64,000 nucleotides of DNA from Phialophora verrucosa (Eukaryota > Ascomycota > Eurotiomycetes > Chaetothyriales > Herpotrichiellaceae). The position numbers and the translations under genes were made by a program. This document shows, piece by piece, positions 1 to 8,987 of this stretch; position 1 is the stretch's first letter, and each line of letters begins with the position of its first letter. Under the pieces are notes generated by a model, which was not told the DNA's origin, did not search any database, and was given only the letters and a program-made list of their open reading frames with translations. The stretch lies in NCBI GenBank assembly GCA_002099365.1, contig MSED01000013.1, forward strand, positions 2,232,001-2,296,000, in the 5' to 3' direction.

Positions 1-231
1 TACCAATGTCGCCATCCGCTCGAAAGATGGAGGGTACCCAAAGAAGACGTTCGCGACACCTCGACCACCGTCCCAAGAGCAGTCGGTATTGTTCTGGCCC
101 GTCTCCGAGTTTTCGTTTCGTCAGCCCCGGGTTCTGATATAAAGTCCATCCTGTCCTTGAGCGTGTGCCTCCTACCACTACTGACCGTTGAATTGGCATA
201 AACCGCACAAACCGAGCAGTGAGTCCAACAG

Positions 232-1032
232 ACCCTCGCCGACGCCGTCAAGTGGGAAGACGGCCAGAAAGTCCGGGACGGCATCCTTGCACGCGCACCG
301 GATACCATGGTCCGGTACGCGTCCCAGTTCCGCGTTCCAACGCCCTACACCGAGACCCTGCTGGAGGAATACGCCGCCGAAGTCATCGACGCGGCCGTCT
401 ATTTCACCGCCGCGGCCCAACACCCGCCCCACGTCGTCAAGATGGACTTCTTCTACATGCACGCCGTGACGAGCAGTGTCTTTCTGAGCGTGTTCCTCCG
501 ACAACACTGGCTTGCACCGGCCGCGAAGGCCCGCATCATCGAGTGGAAGGGCCGCTTGGATCTCGCGCTCTACGCGAGCAGAGGTAGCCCGAAGCTGCTC
601 GTCGACGAGATCCGCGCGTATCCTGCCGCCAGCAACGGCACGGGGCGGCAGACCGAAGAATTGTTACGCCCCTGGGAAGACATGTTCCGAGAAGCCGCCA
701 CGTGCATGGACGACGGACATACCGTGAAGTTCATCCGCGCGCTGAAGAACGGCGAGCAAGCTTGTGGACCATTCGAAAACGAAAACGATAACCGAACCTC
801 GACGGGTGGCCGTGATGGCCATATGAACGGCGCGGAGGGCTCTCAGACACCGAACGGCGTCGCATATGATATTAACACTGATGACGAGAGATGGAAAATC
901 AAGGCAGGCATGTGGCGCCGCGTCGCTATGATGGTGCTGGACAGCGTGAAGCCCGAGTATGGCGACCGGTGGGCCAGGAACGTCGGCTTCGAGCAGGCGT
1001 GGGAGAAGTATCCTCTCAGGGTTGGGAAGTGA
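232..1032 (+). CDS. Questin oxidase-like protein, C-terminal exon (5' part missing)
   Basis: C-terminal part of a questin oxidase-like protein (DUF4243 family), the fungal family that includes the anthraquinone-cleaving oxidase of geodin-type pathways. The family's conserved core is visible as KMDFFYMHAVTSSVF (about residues 70-84 of this 266-residue fragment), followed by DDGHTVKFIRALKNGE. The frame reads back past the first ATG (307) as in-frame sequence TLADAVKWEDGQKVRDGIL, which fits the family, to a CAACAG acceptor ending at 231, so 307 is not the true start. The N-terminal half should lie in one or more exons left of 232. An open stretch in 1-90 may be one, but I could not place its donor. 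The substrate is unknown; family membership alone does not prove quinone oxidation. Confidence 0.72.
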   Translation, partial: TLADAVKWEDGQKVRDGILARAPDTMVRYASQFRVPTPYTETLLEEYAAEVIDAAVYFTAAAQHPPHVVKMDFFYMHAVTSSVFLSVFLRQHWLAPAAKARIIEWKGRLDLALYASRGSPKLLVDEIRAYPAASNGTGRQTEELLRPWEDMFREAATCMDDGHTVKFIRALKNGEQACGPFENENDNRTSTGGRDGHMNGAEGSQTPNGVAYDINTDDERWKIKAGMWRRVAMMVLDSVKPEYGDRWARNVGFEQAWEKYPLRVGK

Positions 1033-1572
1033 CAGGTGGTGGCATCGCGGCAATACTGTGTACGCGCCGTAGGTGGACGGCCCGTCCAAAGAAGTATAAT
1101 GCACTGCACTCGGCTGCTTATGTTCAAGAATGATTGATTGTATTATGTATAATCGGATGTATGTATGATGCCCTGTTCGTCACTGCGCTCCGGTCCAACC
1201 CCCCAACACAACGACCTGAACCGCATTCTTCTTCATGTACCGCATCTAGTTCCGGCCCGAGCGGCCAAGTACGTTGCTTTTGAAACCTTTGACCTGACCC
1301 TGTCCTGTCCTGTCCCGTAAATACCAATATCGCTTGTTTATTATACAGAAGTGCCCCCCTAGGAAGAGCAATAGTCCCAAGGATCTGGAGGCCAGCGAGG
1401 ACGGAGTTTGCGACAGTAAGAAAAGAGCCTGATCTTGCGCCGAGTCGCCTCCAAAAAGCTGTCCCCTAGGCTGATCCTTCGTTCTTCGCGTCACGATTAA
1501 TGTACAAAACCCCCTTCAGGGGCCGCCCATCGTGTAACACACAGCAGCTCCAACTGCCTGACCTCTCCAGGT
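1033..1572. other. Intergenic, 3' ends of convergent genes
   Basis: This lies between the stop codons of two convergent genes. It holds short CTGTC-type repeats near 1300-1317. I see no coding or RNA gene. Confidence 0.6.
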
Positions 1573-3555
1573 CTAGTGTAAGGTATTGACCTGACCTTCC
1601 CAAAATCCCTGCGGCAACTTGGGAATGCTGATCTTCGGGAAGCTGATGCCGCTAGCAGACTCCTTTTTGACGTGATCCCTTTGCGGCGATGGCGTCGAAG
1701 GAGGTGTGTTTGAGTTCTGGCGACTACCAAGGCTGATTCTCTTGTTTTGGATGTTCTCGAACGTGGTGAGGCTTTCGTCGAGACCATTCTGGAGCTGGAG
1801 GCGCGCGGCTTTTTCATCTGGTGATTCATCCTCGAGTTCGTCAGTGCCGGGCGTCGAACGCTCAGAGTGGCCGCCTAGCCCTGTGGCGAGTTGTTCTGAG
1901 GGCATCGGTAGCTCTTTACTAGGTGTACTGTTTTCCTTGTCATATTCTCTCGCACGGTCGAGCTCGGCGCTCATCTTTCCACCATCCACGGGTGTTTGTT
2001 TCGGTGTCGGGATAAAGGCTGGCACTACGCCACCCGCCATTCTTGCCCAGAACAGGCGTTCTCGCAGTCGCACAAGTTCCTCCCACGCGTCCTCTTCATC
2101 TTTCTTGTCCCCAACCTTGACGACTCCTTCGCGGACCATGCGTATGTAGGCTACCAGATCGCCAACTCCGCGCACTTTTTCCAGACAGAGGGTGCATATA
2201 CACCACTTTGTGGCGCCCTCGCCTTCTCGGACACGCATAGCGTGGGTTCGAGGATTTTCGTCTTGCTTTCTATTCTCACCACATATAGCGCACGGCGTAT
2301 ACTTGCCGTACAATTTGATTGACGCTTCAGGAATAGGTTCCACGATCAGAGTCGATTCACCCAGCGCTGCCAGGATGCTGCGCCTGTTCAGCCACGAAAG
2401 TGTAGGGGAGTTGTCGAGACGCAGGGCAGGCTCAATGTCCTCGACCAACAGGCGCTTGAAAAATTTGGTCTCCCTAAGCGGTGTCGGCCCCTTAGGGTCC
2501 GGGTTGGGACTGAAGGATCCAGGCAGATTTGGAGAATTGGCGAGTTTTGAGGTAGCTGGCTGAGACATCTGTGAAAGGTTTGGTTGAGAACTATTGCTCA
2601 GAGATCCGAGCCCCATTACATTGAGCCCGCCATACGAGCCAGAGCCAGCTCTGGAAGGCGCGTGAGAGGGATTATGAGATCGGAAGTGCGATGACTGTAC
2701 AAGGTTTCTAAAGTCTTCGTAGGCCGGAATATCTGTCCTGCAGAGTGGTTTGACAAGATGGGTTAGTTGTGTAGATGGACTGGGCACGAGTCCACCGTGC
2801 TCGAGAGTAACCGGAGAGAGGTTCATGGCTTCAAGGAGACGAGCAAGGTCGCTGCCTTCTCGGGTCACACCGGGGCTTGACGGTGCCAGCGAGACTCGAG
2901 GGGAGTCAATTTCCCTGCGTACATCGGAGGCGGGTCCAATCTGCTGCATGAGTGTTTTCAGTTCCGTCAATTGCTCGGTTTGGGAGGCTATGACCGCCTC
3001 GCCATCCTTGATCTGGTCGCGGAGCTGTTGATTCTTCTTCTCGATAGCATCGCGGTCCCTGTTGGCCGAGGCAACCATTTTGTTTGCTTCGTCGAAGAGC
3101 GACGCCGTCAGGGTTTCCAGCTCCGACTCTATGCCGCGCTTTTCCAGCAATACTTGAGCCTTTTGCTTCTTCTCCTCTGCCAGTTCCGCAACGAGCCTGT
3201 CTTTGTCCTCGTCGAGCTTCTCCTTGGGTAGAAGCTCTCCTCGCGATATCCTCTCCTCGTATGCCTTCGCTTCGGCTTCTAGCCTCGCGATCCGTGCTCT
3301 TGATGCTTCCAGTTCCTGTCTCGTCTGCGCGAGGGTATCGTCCAGATTAGTCTGATGGTTGATGGCGCTAATAAGCTTGTCGCTCAGAGCTGCGACTTCG
3401 GGATTAACATCGCCGTGTTTCGCGAAGCTAGAAGCGGATCTGGAAACGTCGGAAAGGCTCGCGTTTCTCGGGTCTGCGATGGTTCGGAAGGACGTCTCCG
3501 GAGAGGTGCCATGTCGCCTTGGAGGTTCGGGCGGAGAATCCTCGATGGTCGCCAT
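1573..3555 (-). CDS. SEC2: Rab guanine nucleotide exchange factor Sec2
   Basis: Exchange factor for the Sec4/Rab8 GTPase, acting on post-Golgi secretory vesicles during polarised exocytosis (family knowledge). The 660-residue intronless frame has a long coiled coil at about residues 51-205, with the Sec2 exchange signature TASLFDEANKMVASA near 150-164. Behind it comes a conserved domain with CAICGE and CICTLC cysteine motifs that could bind zinc, then a Ser/Pro-rich tail. The start is the first in-frame ATG at 3555. The frame is open to 3687, but that codon is GTG. It is divergent from the PDCD5-like gene across a 716-bp shared upstream region. Length and domain order are normal for filamentous fungi. 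Confidence 0.85.
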   Translation of the reverse strand: MATIEDSPPEPPRRHGTSPETSFRTIADPRNASLSDVSRSASSFAKHGDVNPEVAALSDKLISAINHQTNLDDTLAQTRQELEASRARIARLEAEAKAYEERISRGELLPKEKLDEDKDRLVAELAEEKKQKAQVLLEKRGIESELETLTASLFDEANKMVASANRDRDAIEKKNQQLRDQIKDGEAVIASQTEQLTELKTLMQQIGPASDVRREIDSPRVSLAPSSPGVTREGSDLARLLEAMNLSPVTLEHGGLVPSPSTQLTHLVKPLCRTDIPAYEDFRNLVQSSHFRSHNPSHAPSRAGSGSYGGLNVMGLGSLSNSSQPNLSQMSQPATSKLANSPNLPGSFSPNPDPKGPTPLRETKFFKRLLVEDIEPALRLDNSPTLSWLNRRSILAALGESTLIVEPIPEASIKLYGKYTPCAICGENRKQDENPRTHAMRVREGEGATKWCICTLCLEKVRGVGDLVAYIRMVREGVVKVGDKKDEEDAWEELVRLRERLFWARMAGGVVPAFIPTPKQTPVDGGKMSAELDRAREYDKENSTPSKELPMPSEQLATGLGGHSERSTPGTDELEDESPDEKAARLQLQNGLDESLTTFENIQNKRISLGSRQNSNTPPSTPSPQRDHVKKESASGISFPKISIPKLPQGFWEGQVNTLH

Positions 3556-4271
3556 CGTTCGAAGGTTTGAAGCCGACTGTGCTTTGGAAAGGTTGTTCCG
3601 CGGCGACGTCGTTATGGGCGGCCCAGAGATATTGACCGCGAGTGAGCAGACGTTGCAGCTCCCAAGAAGGGGCTGTGTACTGCCCACGCATTCATAGATG
3701 CGCGGTCCAAGTCAGCCAGGAGTGAGTGGACTTATGCAGCTGCTGTGTAATACATGCTGATAGCCGCCGTTTCTTAGTGGCAGACAAGGCGTGCAACGTG
3801 GCCGAGCAAACGGGACTGGTACTGTAGCCAGAAGTGCAGCAGCCGATCACCGAAGCGGAGCAAGCGAGCAGAACGTGGGAATCAGGAGAGGCAAAAGCCA
3901 GATGAGATTGAGATGACCTTGGAGAAAATCTGGGGCTGCCCCATGGACAATATGTACCACAATAAGGAGTGAATTATAAAGTGTGGTACGAGGCACTCGT
4001 GCGTGGACGAGCATCCGAGAGGTTCGTTCAAGACGGTCAGTGGCCGGTGGCAGCGAGCGAGCGAGCAATGAAATAATGAATATTGGGGCCGCCTTTACTG
4101 GAGTTGCTCCGATGCCGAAGCTGAGGATTTGGGCTGTTTTGGCTGCTTGCGCCACCGGCGGTTTAGCTGAAGCGCCTAGACGACCATTTACAGTCCTGCC
4201 CCGCACAGCCTTTGGGAAGCCCGCATCCCACTTTTCTATGTTCTTCAAACTCGACTCTGTCGGAGGGAACC
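3556..4271. other. Divergent promoter region SEC2 / PDCD5-like
   Basis: This is the shared upstream region of two divergently transcribed housekeeping genes. I see no open frame with family support and no clear operator. Confidence 0.5.
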
Positions 4272-4773
4272 ATGGCGGACGACGACTTGGCTCAGGTATG
4301 TTAGCGCATTTTGTTGAAGACGCCGTCTAAGAATGACTAGATACGCGCCGCGCGTCTCGCGCAACTAAAGCAGAAGCAAGGCGGAGGGTCAGGCGACAAT
4401 GGGGAGGAAGAACAGGCGAGGTTAGACAGGTGACATTGTGGCAAAGACAGAGCTGAATTCTTCTCGCAGAAAACAAGAGTCAGAGGCGCGCTCGCACATG
4501 CTTGCTCAGATCCTTGAGCCAGAAGCGGCAGACCGTCTGGGCAGGATACGCATGGTCAAAGAGTCACGCGCCACAGATGTCGAGAACCGACTGATCATGC
4601 TTGCCCGGTCAGGTCAACTACGGCAGAAGGTCACCGAGACCCAGCTGAAGGAGATGCTGGCCAGTCTCTCCGAGCATGAGAAGCAGACTGGCCAGACAAT
4701 GGAGAGTGTGAAAGTCGTGAGAAGAGGAGGTTGGGATGACGACGACCTGGATGACCTGTTGAAGGAGTCCTGA
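4272..4773 (+). CDS. PDCD5 homologue (dsDNA-binding TFAR19 family), three exons
   Basis: Small helical protein of the PDCD5/TFAR19 double-stranded DNA-binding family. Its role is linked to apoptosis and chaperonin/tubulin functions in other eukaryotes and is little known in fungi. Exons are 4272-4295, 4341-4420 and 4470-4773, giving 135 residues. The first two exons are short and encode MADDDLAQ and the Arg/Gln-rich helix. The family core is clear: MLAQILEPEAADRLGRIRMV, then ENRLIMLARSGQLRQKVTE and an acidic WDDDDLDDLL tail. Donor 2 is ambiguous: GTTAGA at 4421 or GTGACA at 4430. Both keep frame and differ by three residues. I prefer 4421 because it gives the family-typical EEEQARKQESEAR. Confidence 0.85.
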
Positions 4774-4839
4774 TGGGCAACAAAACAAAAGTCTTCGAGC
4801 GTTTGCGTATGATACCCCACGATGGTCATGCTTTGGTAT

Positions 4840-5751
4840 TCAAATCTGTGCCTCTTTTGCAGCCTTTGCCGCCTTGCGCTCTTCCCTCAGTTTCTTCTTG
4901 ATGGCCCTCAAATCAGGCGGCTGCTCAATGCCCAGTCTCTTACGCAGGTCCGCAACGTTGGTCTCGAGTTCCTCTTCCCAATACACGTTGATCAGATCTT
5001 TACTCTTCCAACCGTTTGCAAACGCCCAAGGCAAGAAAATCTGGAACATTCTTTGCCTCTCCGGTGATTTTAGTCGAACCATTGCAGCTAAAGCGAGTCC
5101 AGTCATGGGCAGACCGGTGTTGGCAAACTCGAATGCCTTCAATCCGAGCTCACCCTCTACCCACACTGGCAGCCCCGTCACAGCATGGTAGAAATCATGG
5201 CATTCACGATATCGCTGCATAACATATGCCTCCTCCTCATCGTCAATATACCTCACTGCGTCTCTTGTGTCTGGCGTCACTCCCTCTCTGTCGAGCCATG
5301 CGGCGTATACTCTCCCAACACTGTTGTCCGGCAATTGTCGAAGCTTCTCCAGCGACATCGTTTTTGAGGTTATCCGCGGTCGGTCTCGCAATATACGCCT
5401 GCCTGTAGGATCTGAGAGCATTCGTTTGCGCAGCCAGGAGATAAAGAATGGTTGCGCTGTGGCTTCTCCGCATGCCGCAATCATATCGTGCCGGTAAGGG
5501 TCGATCAGGGAGGTAATTGCACTTCCAACTGCGAGACCAACACGTTCGACACTGGTAAGTGGGACATGGCCGGGATAGTTTGGTGGAGGTCGGTTGAGGA
5601 TGGAGAAGGAACGTCGCGACGAGGGTTGTCGTGCATGATCTTGATTCTGGTATTTGGAACGAGGACAGTTGGTGCAAATTGGTTGAGAAATGCGGAGGAT
5701 AGAAGCTAACAGGGCGACATCCTGCTGTGTCGTGAGTGAAGGTAGCTTCAT
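4840..5751 (-). CDS. COQ4: Ubiquinone biosynthesis protein COQ4, mitochondrial
   Basis: Matrix-side inner-membrane protein of the coenzyme Q synthome. It is the scaffold and C1-modifying component of ubiquinone synthesis (family knowledge). The 303-residue frame has an N-terminal stretch rich in Arg, Ser and Gln that suits a mitochondrial presequence, then the conserved body from about residue 53. The COQ4 metal motif HDxxH-x11-E is intact: H185, D186, H189 and E201 within CHDFYHAV...WVEGE. The C-terminus is a Lys/Ala/Glu helix. The frame is open upstream to 5883, but that codon is GTG, so the first ATG (5751) was taken. It converges with the PDCD5-like gene; the two stops are 66 bp apart. 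Confidence 0.9.
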   Translation of the reverse strand: MKLPSLTTQQDVALLASILRISQPICTNCPRSKYQNQDHARQPSSRRSFSILNRPPPNYPGHVPLTSVERVGLAVGSAITSLIDPYRHDMIAACGEATAQPFFISWLRKRMLSDPTGRRILRDRPRITSKTMSLEKLRQLPDNSVGRVYAAWLDREGVTPDTRDAVRYIDDEEEAYVMQRYRECHDFYHAVTGLPVWVEGELGLKAFEFANTGLPMTGLALAAMVRLKSPERQRMFQIFLPWAFANGWKSKDLINVYWEEELETNVADLRKRLGIEQPPDLRAIKKKLREERKAAKAAKEAQI

Positions 5752-6236
5752 CCTCCCGGCATGCCCGCTTGTTCCGCAACTATGTTGCTTTACAGTAAAT
5801 GTGATCGTCTCCTCTTCTGCACTTCTTCGTTGAGTACTGGCCAACCCACTCTCAGTACGAGGTACGTCCGAAATGCATCGCACCGCGTCCGGTTAATCAT
5901 CGGCCGAGCAGGATTCAAGGGAGGCCTCGGATTGGCTGGATCCTGCGGGGCTGGTATCTGCTCCATATCGTCAAGGATCAACAACGAAGAGCGTCATGCA
6001 TCCGCGATCTATATTCAACTTTTTCGGGTCGATGACGCCTCCAACAGCAGCACACCCTTCTAGGCCTTTGCAGGTAACTAGGCTAGATCAGCGTTATGTT
6101 AGGAGGCTCGAGGTAATAAGTCTCTGCTCAGTACGAGTAGATGAGAGTGAATCCATTTTCGATAAGTGGCGGTTGAACGTGAAAGGTTCCTACCTTCAAT
6201 TCACGGTAACAAGCTCCTGCTGTTTCGTCACAAATT
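5752..6236. other. Divergent promoter region COQ4 / SMP protein
   Basis: This is the upstream region shared by COQ4 (minus) and the SMP-domain gene (plus). I see no convincing gene and no clear regulatory site. Confidence 0.5.
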
Positions 6237-6929
6237 ATGCGTCCTTTTAATTTCTTCTCTCACCGTTCCCGTTGTGCCCTTTCTCTTCTCTCCAGACCAA
6301 CTACCTCTTCAGCTCCTACAAGATCTCTAATCAAGAAAACAAGTCTGTTCTCATCCATTACTCCAATCTCCATCACAACTTTCCATTCAGCACCTCCCAG
6401 AATGGCGTCCAACCCAGTACTCAATTCCGAGAACATATCCAAGATCACCGACGCCGAAAAGAAAATCACCCATTCTGACGAAGTCGCCAAGGGAGGTCCA
6501 ACCGCTCAGGCCCAATCCCACGCTGGCGAACCCATCAACTCTCAAACACTGCACGACATCACGGAAGGCGAGAAGAAGATAACCGGTGGCGAACGCATCA
6601 AAGCCGGTCCAACCTCTACCGCTCAATCTATCCTTGCGCATGAACGAAACGGTAATTCTTCCGACACCAACAACACCCCAGCAACGGGTACACTAGACAG
6701 TAGGATCATCTCCAAGATCACAGACGCCGAGAAAGGTCTCACGGGCTCTGCCAATCCGGTCGCTGGCGGTCCAACTGCTCAAGCCCAGAAGCATGCCAAT
6801 GAACCCATCAACCATGACACCCTACACGACATCACCGAAGGCGAGAAGACGGTGACTGGTGGCGCCAGACCCGTTGCCGGGGGCCCGACGGCGGCTGCCC
6901 AGAGCGAGTTGGCCAAGAGCCGTTCTTGA
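6237..6929 (+). CDS. Duplicated SMP (seed maturation protein/LEA-type) stress protein
   Basis: The 230-residue hydrophilic protein is built of two copies of the SMP unit known from plant group V LEA proteins, which protect during desiccation. Copy 1 spans about residues 64-135 and copy 2 about 157-228. Each runs ISKITDAEK...GGPTAQAQ...PINxxTLHDITEGEK, followed by a Gly-rich GPT(S/A)xAQ end. The first 55 residues are rich in Ser, Arg, Phe and Thr with almost no acidic residues, like a mitochondrial presequence, and a second Met (6402) follows directly. Either start is possible: 6237 predicts an organellar form and 6402 a cytosolic one. A role in dehydration or stress tolerance of spores or hyphae is inferred from the family. 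Confidence 0.75.
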   Translation: MRPFNFFSHRSRCALSLLSRPTTSSAPTRSLIKKTSLFSSITPISITTFHSAPPRMASNPVLNSENISKITDAEKKITHSDEVAKGGPTAQAQSHAGEPINSQTLHDITEGEKKITGGERIKAGPTSTAQSILAHERNGNSSDTNNTPATGTLDSRIISKITDAEKGLTGSANPVAGGPTAQAQKHANEPINHDTLHDITEGEKTVTGGARPVAGGPTAAAQSELAKSRS

Positions 6930-7973
6930 TTGCACCTCTCGAGGATGTGTCGTATCAAGACAGGTCGTAGACCGGGTATTCAACGCGTGGGGATAAGGAT
7001 GGACATAAACCGGGACAGAAGCAATGTATCAGCGCGTTACACAGCACTTTTATGAGCATATCGGATAACAGGGTCAGCGACACACTCCTCAAACCCTCCA
7101 TTAGATGGCATAGATGTATCATAGCAAAGCATGCAAATCATCCAAAACATGAGGTGGCACCCATCTACCGAATCATCAGTCTTGAACCAAGCAATACTCG
7201 TACACATCGTGCTCTCAATTCTCATGCATCCTGATTTAGAAGCATGTTCCATTGTGACGCTTTTCTCCCAGAAGGTGAATCCGTTGCGTGATCTTCCTAC
7301 GGGACGAAATAGTCCACACGACCGAGTCTGGAACCATCAAGGTTACCGACAGGCCGGGAGAGCACATCAACAGATAGAACAAAGCACCCTCGGCCCCAAT
7401 CAGCTCTGACTAGGTTGGGGTCCTCGGGAATCCTATGTCTACAGTGCGGCACTGAACATGATACTCATAGTGTTGACCAAAGATGAAGGGGACAATCTGA
7501 ATCGAGGGTGGACTCGTGAAACTTGTGACTCGCAAGGGCTCATAACATAGTATGCATCTGTGTCTCACATCGTGCTTTGACCAGATTGTTGTTCGCCGGG
7601 CACGACTCGACGTGCCTTTAATAACCATATCAGCAACCGTAGCACCGTGGTTCAATAACGTGCCCCGAGCAAAGTTTGCATCACGATTGCCACTCAAGGT
7701 GCATGGGAGCGAGAGCAGGTGATATGAAGTGGTTAGGATAAACGTCCACTCAGCGGTACTATAGCCCCAGGAACGTGGCTGAGAAATCCAAGGCTAGGTG
7801 ACTGGAAATACATGGAACTCCTGGAAGGTAGAACTGGTGGGTGGTTTCTTCTTCGCTGCATTCCTGAAGAATATGTACACTTGCAGCAATCCTAGACGGT
7901 TTGTCGGCCGTGTGCTGTTCTAGCTGGTCCGCTTGAAAGGTTTTTGGTGAGGCATAACCGAAGTGACAAACTC
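6930..7973. other. Intergenic, about 1 kb between convergent genes
   Basis: Nothing codes convincingly here on either strand. Frames are short and lack family features, and I recognise no RNA gene. Confidence 0.5.
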
Positions 7974-8485
7974 TTAGTAACCCTCCTTTCCCCACTTGTT
8001 GAAAGCATCGTGAATATTCTATAACTAGCCATTAGGTTGAGCCGAGCAGGGAGGATGAGGCAAAACGTACCTTCGGTAAGGTCACATTGGGAACGACAAC
8101 GGTGTTCAATGCACTAGGAGCATTCTTGGGGGCCTGGTTCTTGTCACCCTTGGGGTGATATTGGTATTTAAAGTGCTTGGAATGGTCCTCGTCATCGTGT
8201 TCGACTTGCCAGGGCATGGAGCTGCTGGCGACTGAAACTTCGGCTTCTGAGGTGGCGGTGGTAGGCTTGCGGCCGAAATAGAAGCCAGCAAGCCCAAAAG
8301 CGCCGGACATGACACCTAGGAGGATCTGATAGACGTCAGAAACTACTTCGTAGAATGAGCTGGCGGCGAGCACGGCATACGTAAAGCTCAGGATCTCGGC
8401 GGGCACCCCTCTTCAACACTGCTTCCTTGTTGGACGAAGCACCCTGAGCAGCTGCACGACGAGCCAAAGTTGCGACGAAAGCCAT
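7974..8485 (-). CDS. Conserved small mitochondrial-type membrane protein, three exons
   Basis: Exons are 8485-8381, 8325-8071 and 8018-7974, giving 134 residues. The last exon is only 45 bp. The protein starts MAFVATLARRAAAQGASSNK, an Arg/Ala presequence-like N-terminus. It continues through RDPELY into one membrane segment, ILLGVMSGAFGLAGFYFG, then RKPTTATSE, an acidic/His linker, and the conserved end PSALNTVVVPNVTLPK + NIHDAFNKWGKEGY. Both junctions fall in phase (GTATGC...TATCAG and GTACGT...TTATAG). I recall proteins of this architecture as widespread in ascomycetes and uncharacterised. A mitochondrial inner-membrane role is inferred only from the presequence and single TM. It is divergent from ERF2. 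Confidence 0.75.
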
Positions 8486-8987
8486 CTTGGAGGTAGTAGA
8501 GCGGAGCTGGTGAGCGTGAATTGTTGCTGAAGTTAGGTCCAAGATCGTGGTGTGAGGTTGCGAATGATGCAAGTTGACTGATCGACCGCAGTTTCCGTTC
8601 GATGCTGCTGAATTGGGCTTAGCTTAAGTACGCTCGCTGCGCATATGCTTCGCCGCCCGGTGCTCATGGGCTGCGGGCTCGTCTCGGCTGTGCCCCTGAA
8701 GCCATGTTCGAATCTCGGAAATGCTCATCCGCCTCATCCTCCCTCACTTTCGCTCGCATCAGCCTGGCTTAATGCTTCACCTTCATTTCATCGTCGCTGC
8801 CATGGCTATCCCACTCATTTTACCAACTTGAATACCCCTCGAACAAGCGACATAAACTGTGGTCTCTCCTGTGCGACGTCCTGCCACGCAACGTTAGCCC
8901 TCCCCCTCCGCTCGTGCGTCTCAGCCCACTGCTTCGATATGCACTTGACGTCGCACTCGTGACGCGACCCTCTACTTGTCCGCGATA
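8486..8987. other. Divergent promoter region, small mitochondrial protein / ERF2
   Basis: A 502-bp pyrimidine-biased bidirectional promoter region. I found no supported gene. A TTCGAATC string near 8708 resembles a tRNA T-loop but has no matching stem. Confidence 0.5.

Noticed and set aside
8640..8720. TTCGAATC resembling a tRNA T-loop
   Set aside because: Flanking bases do not pair and no cloverleaf can be drawn.
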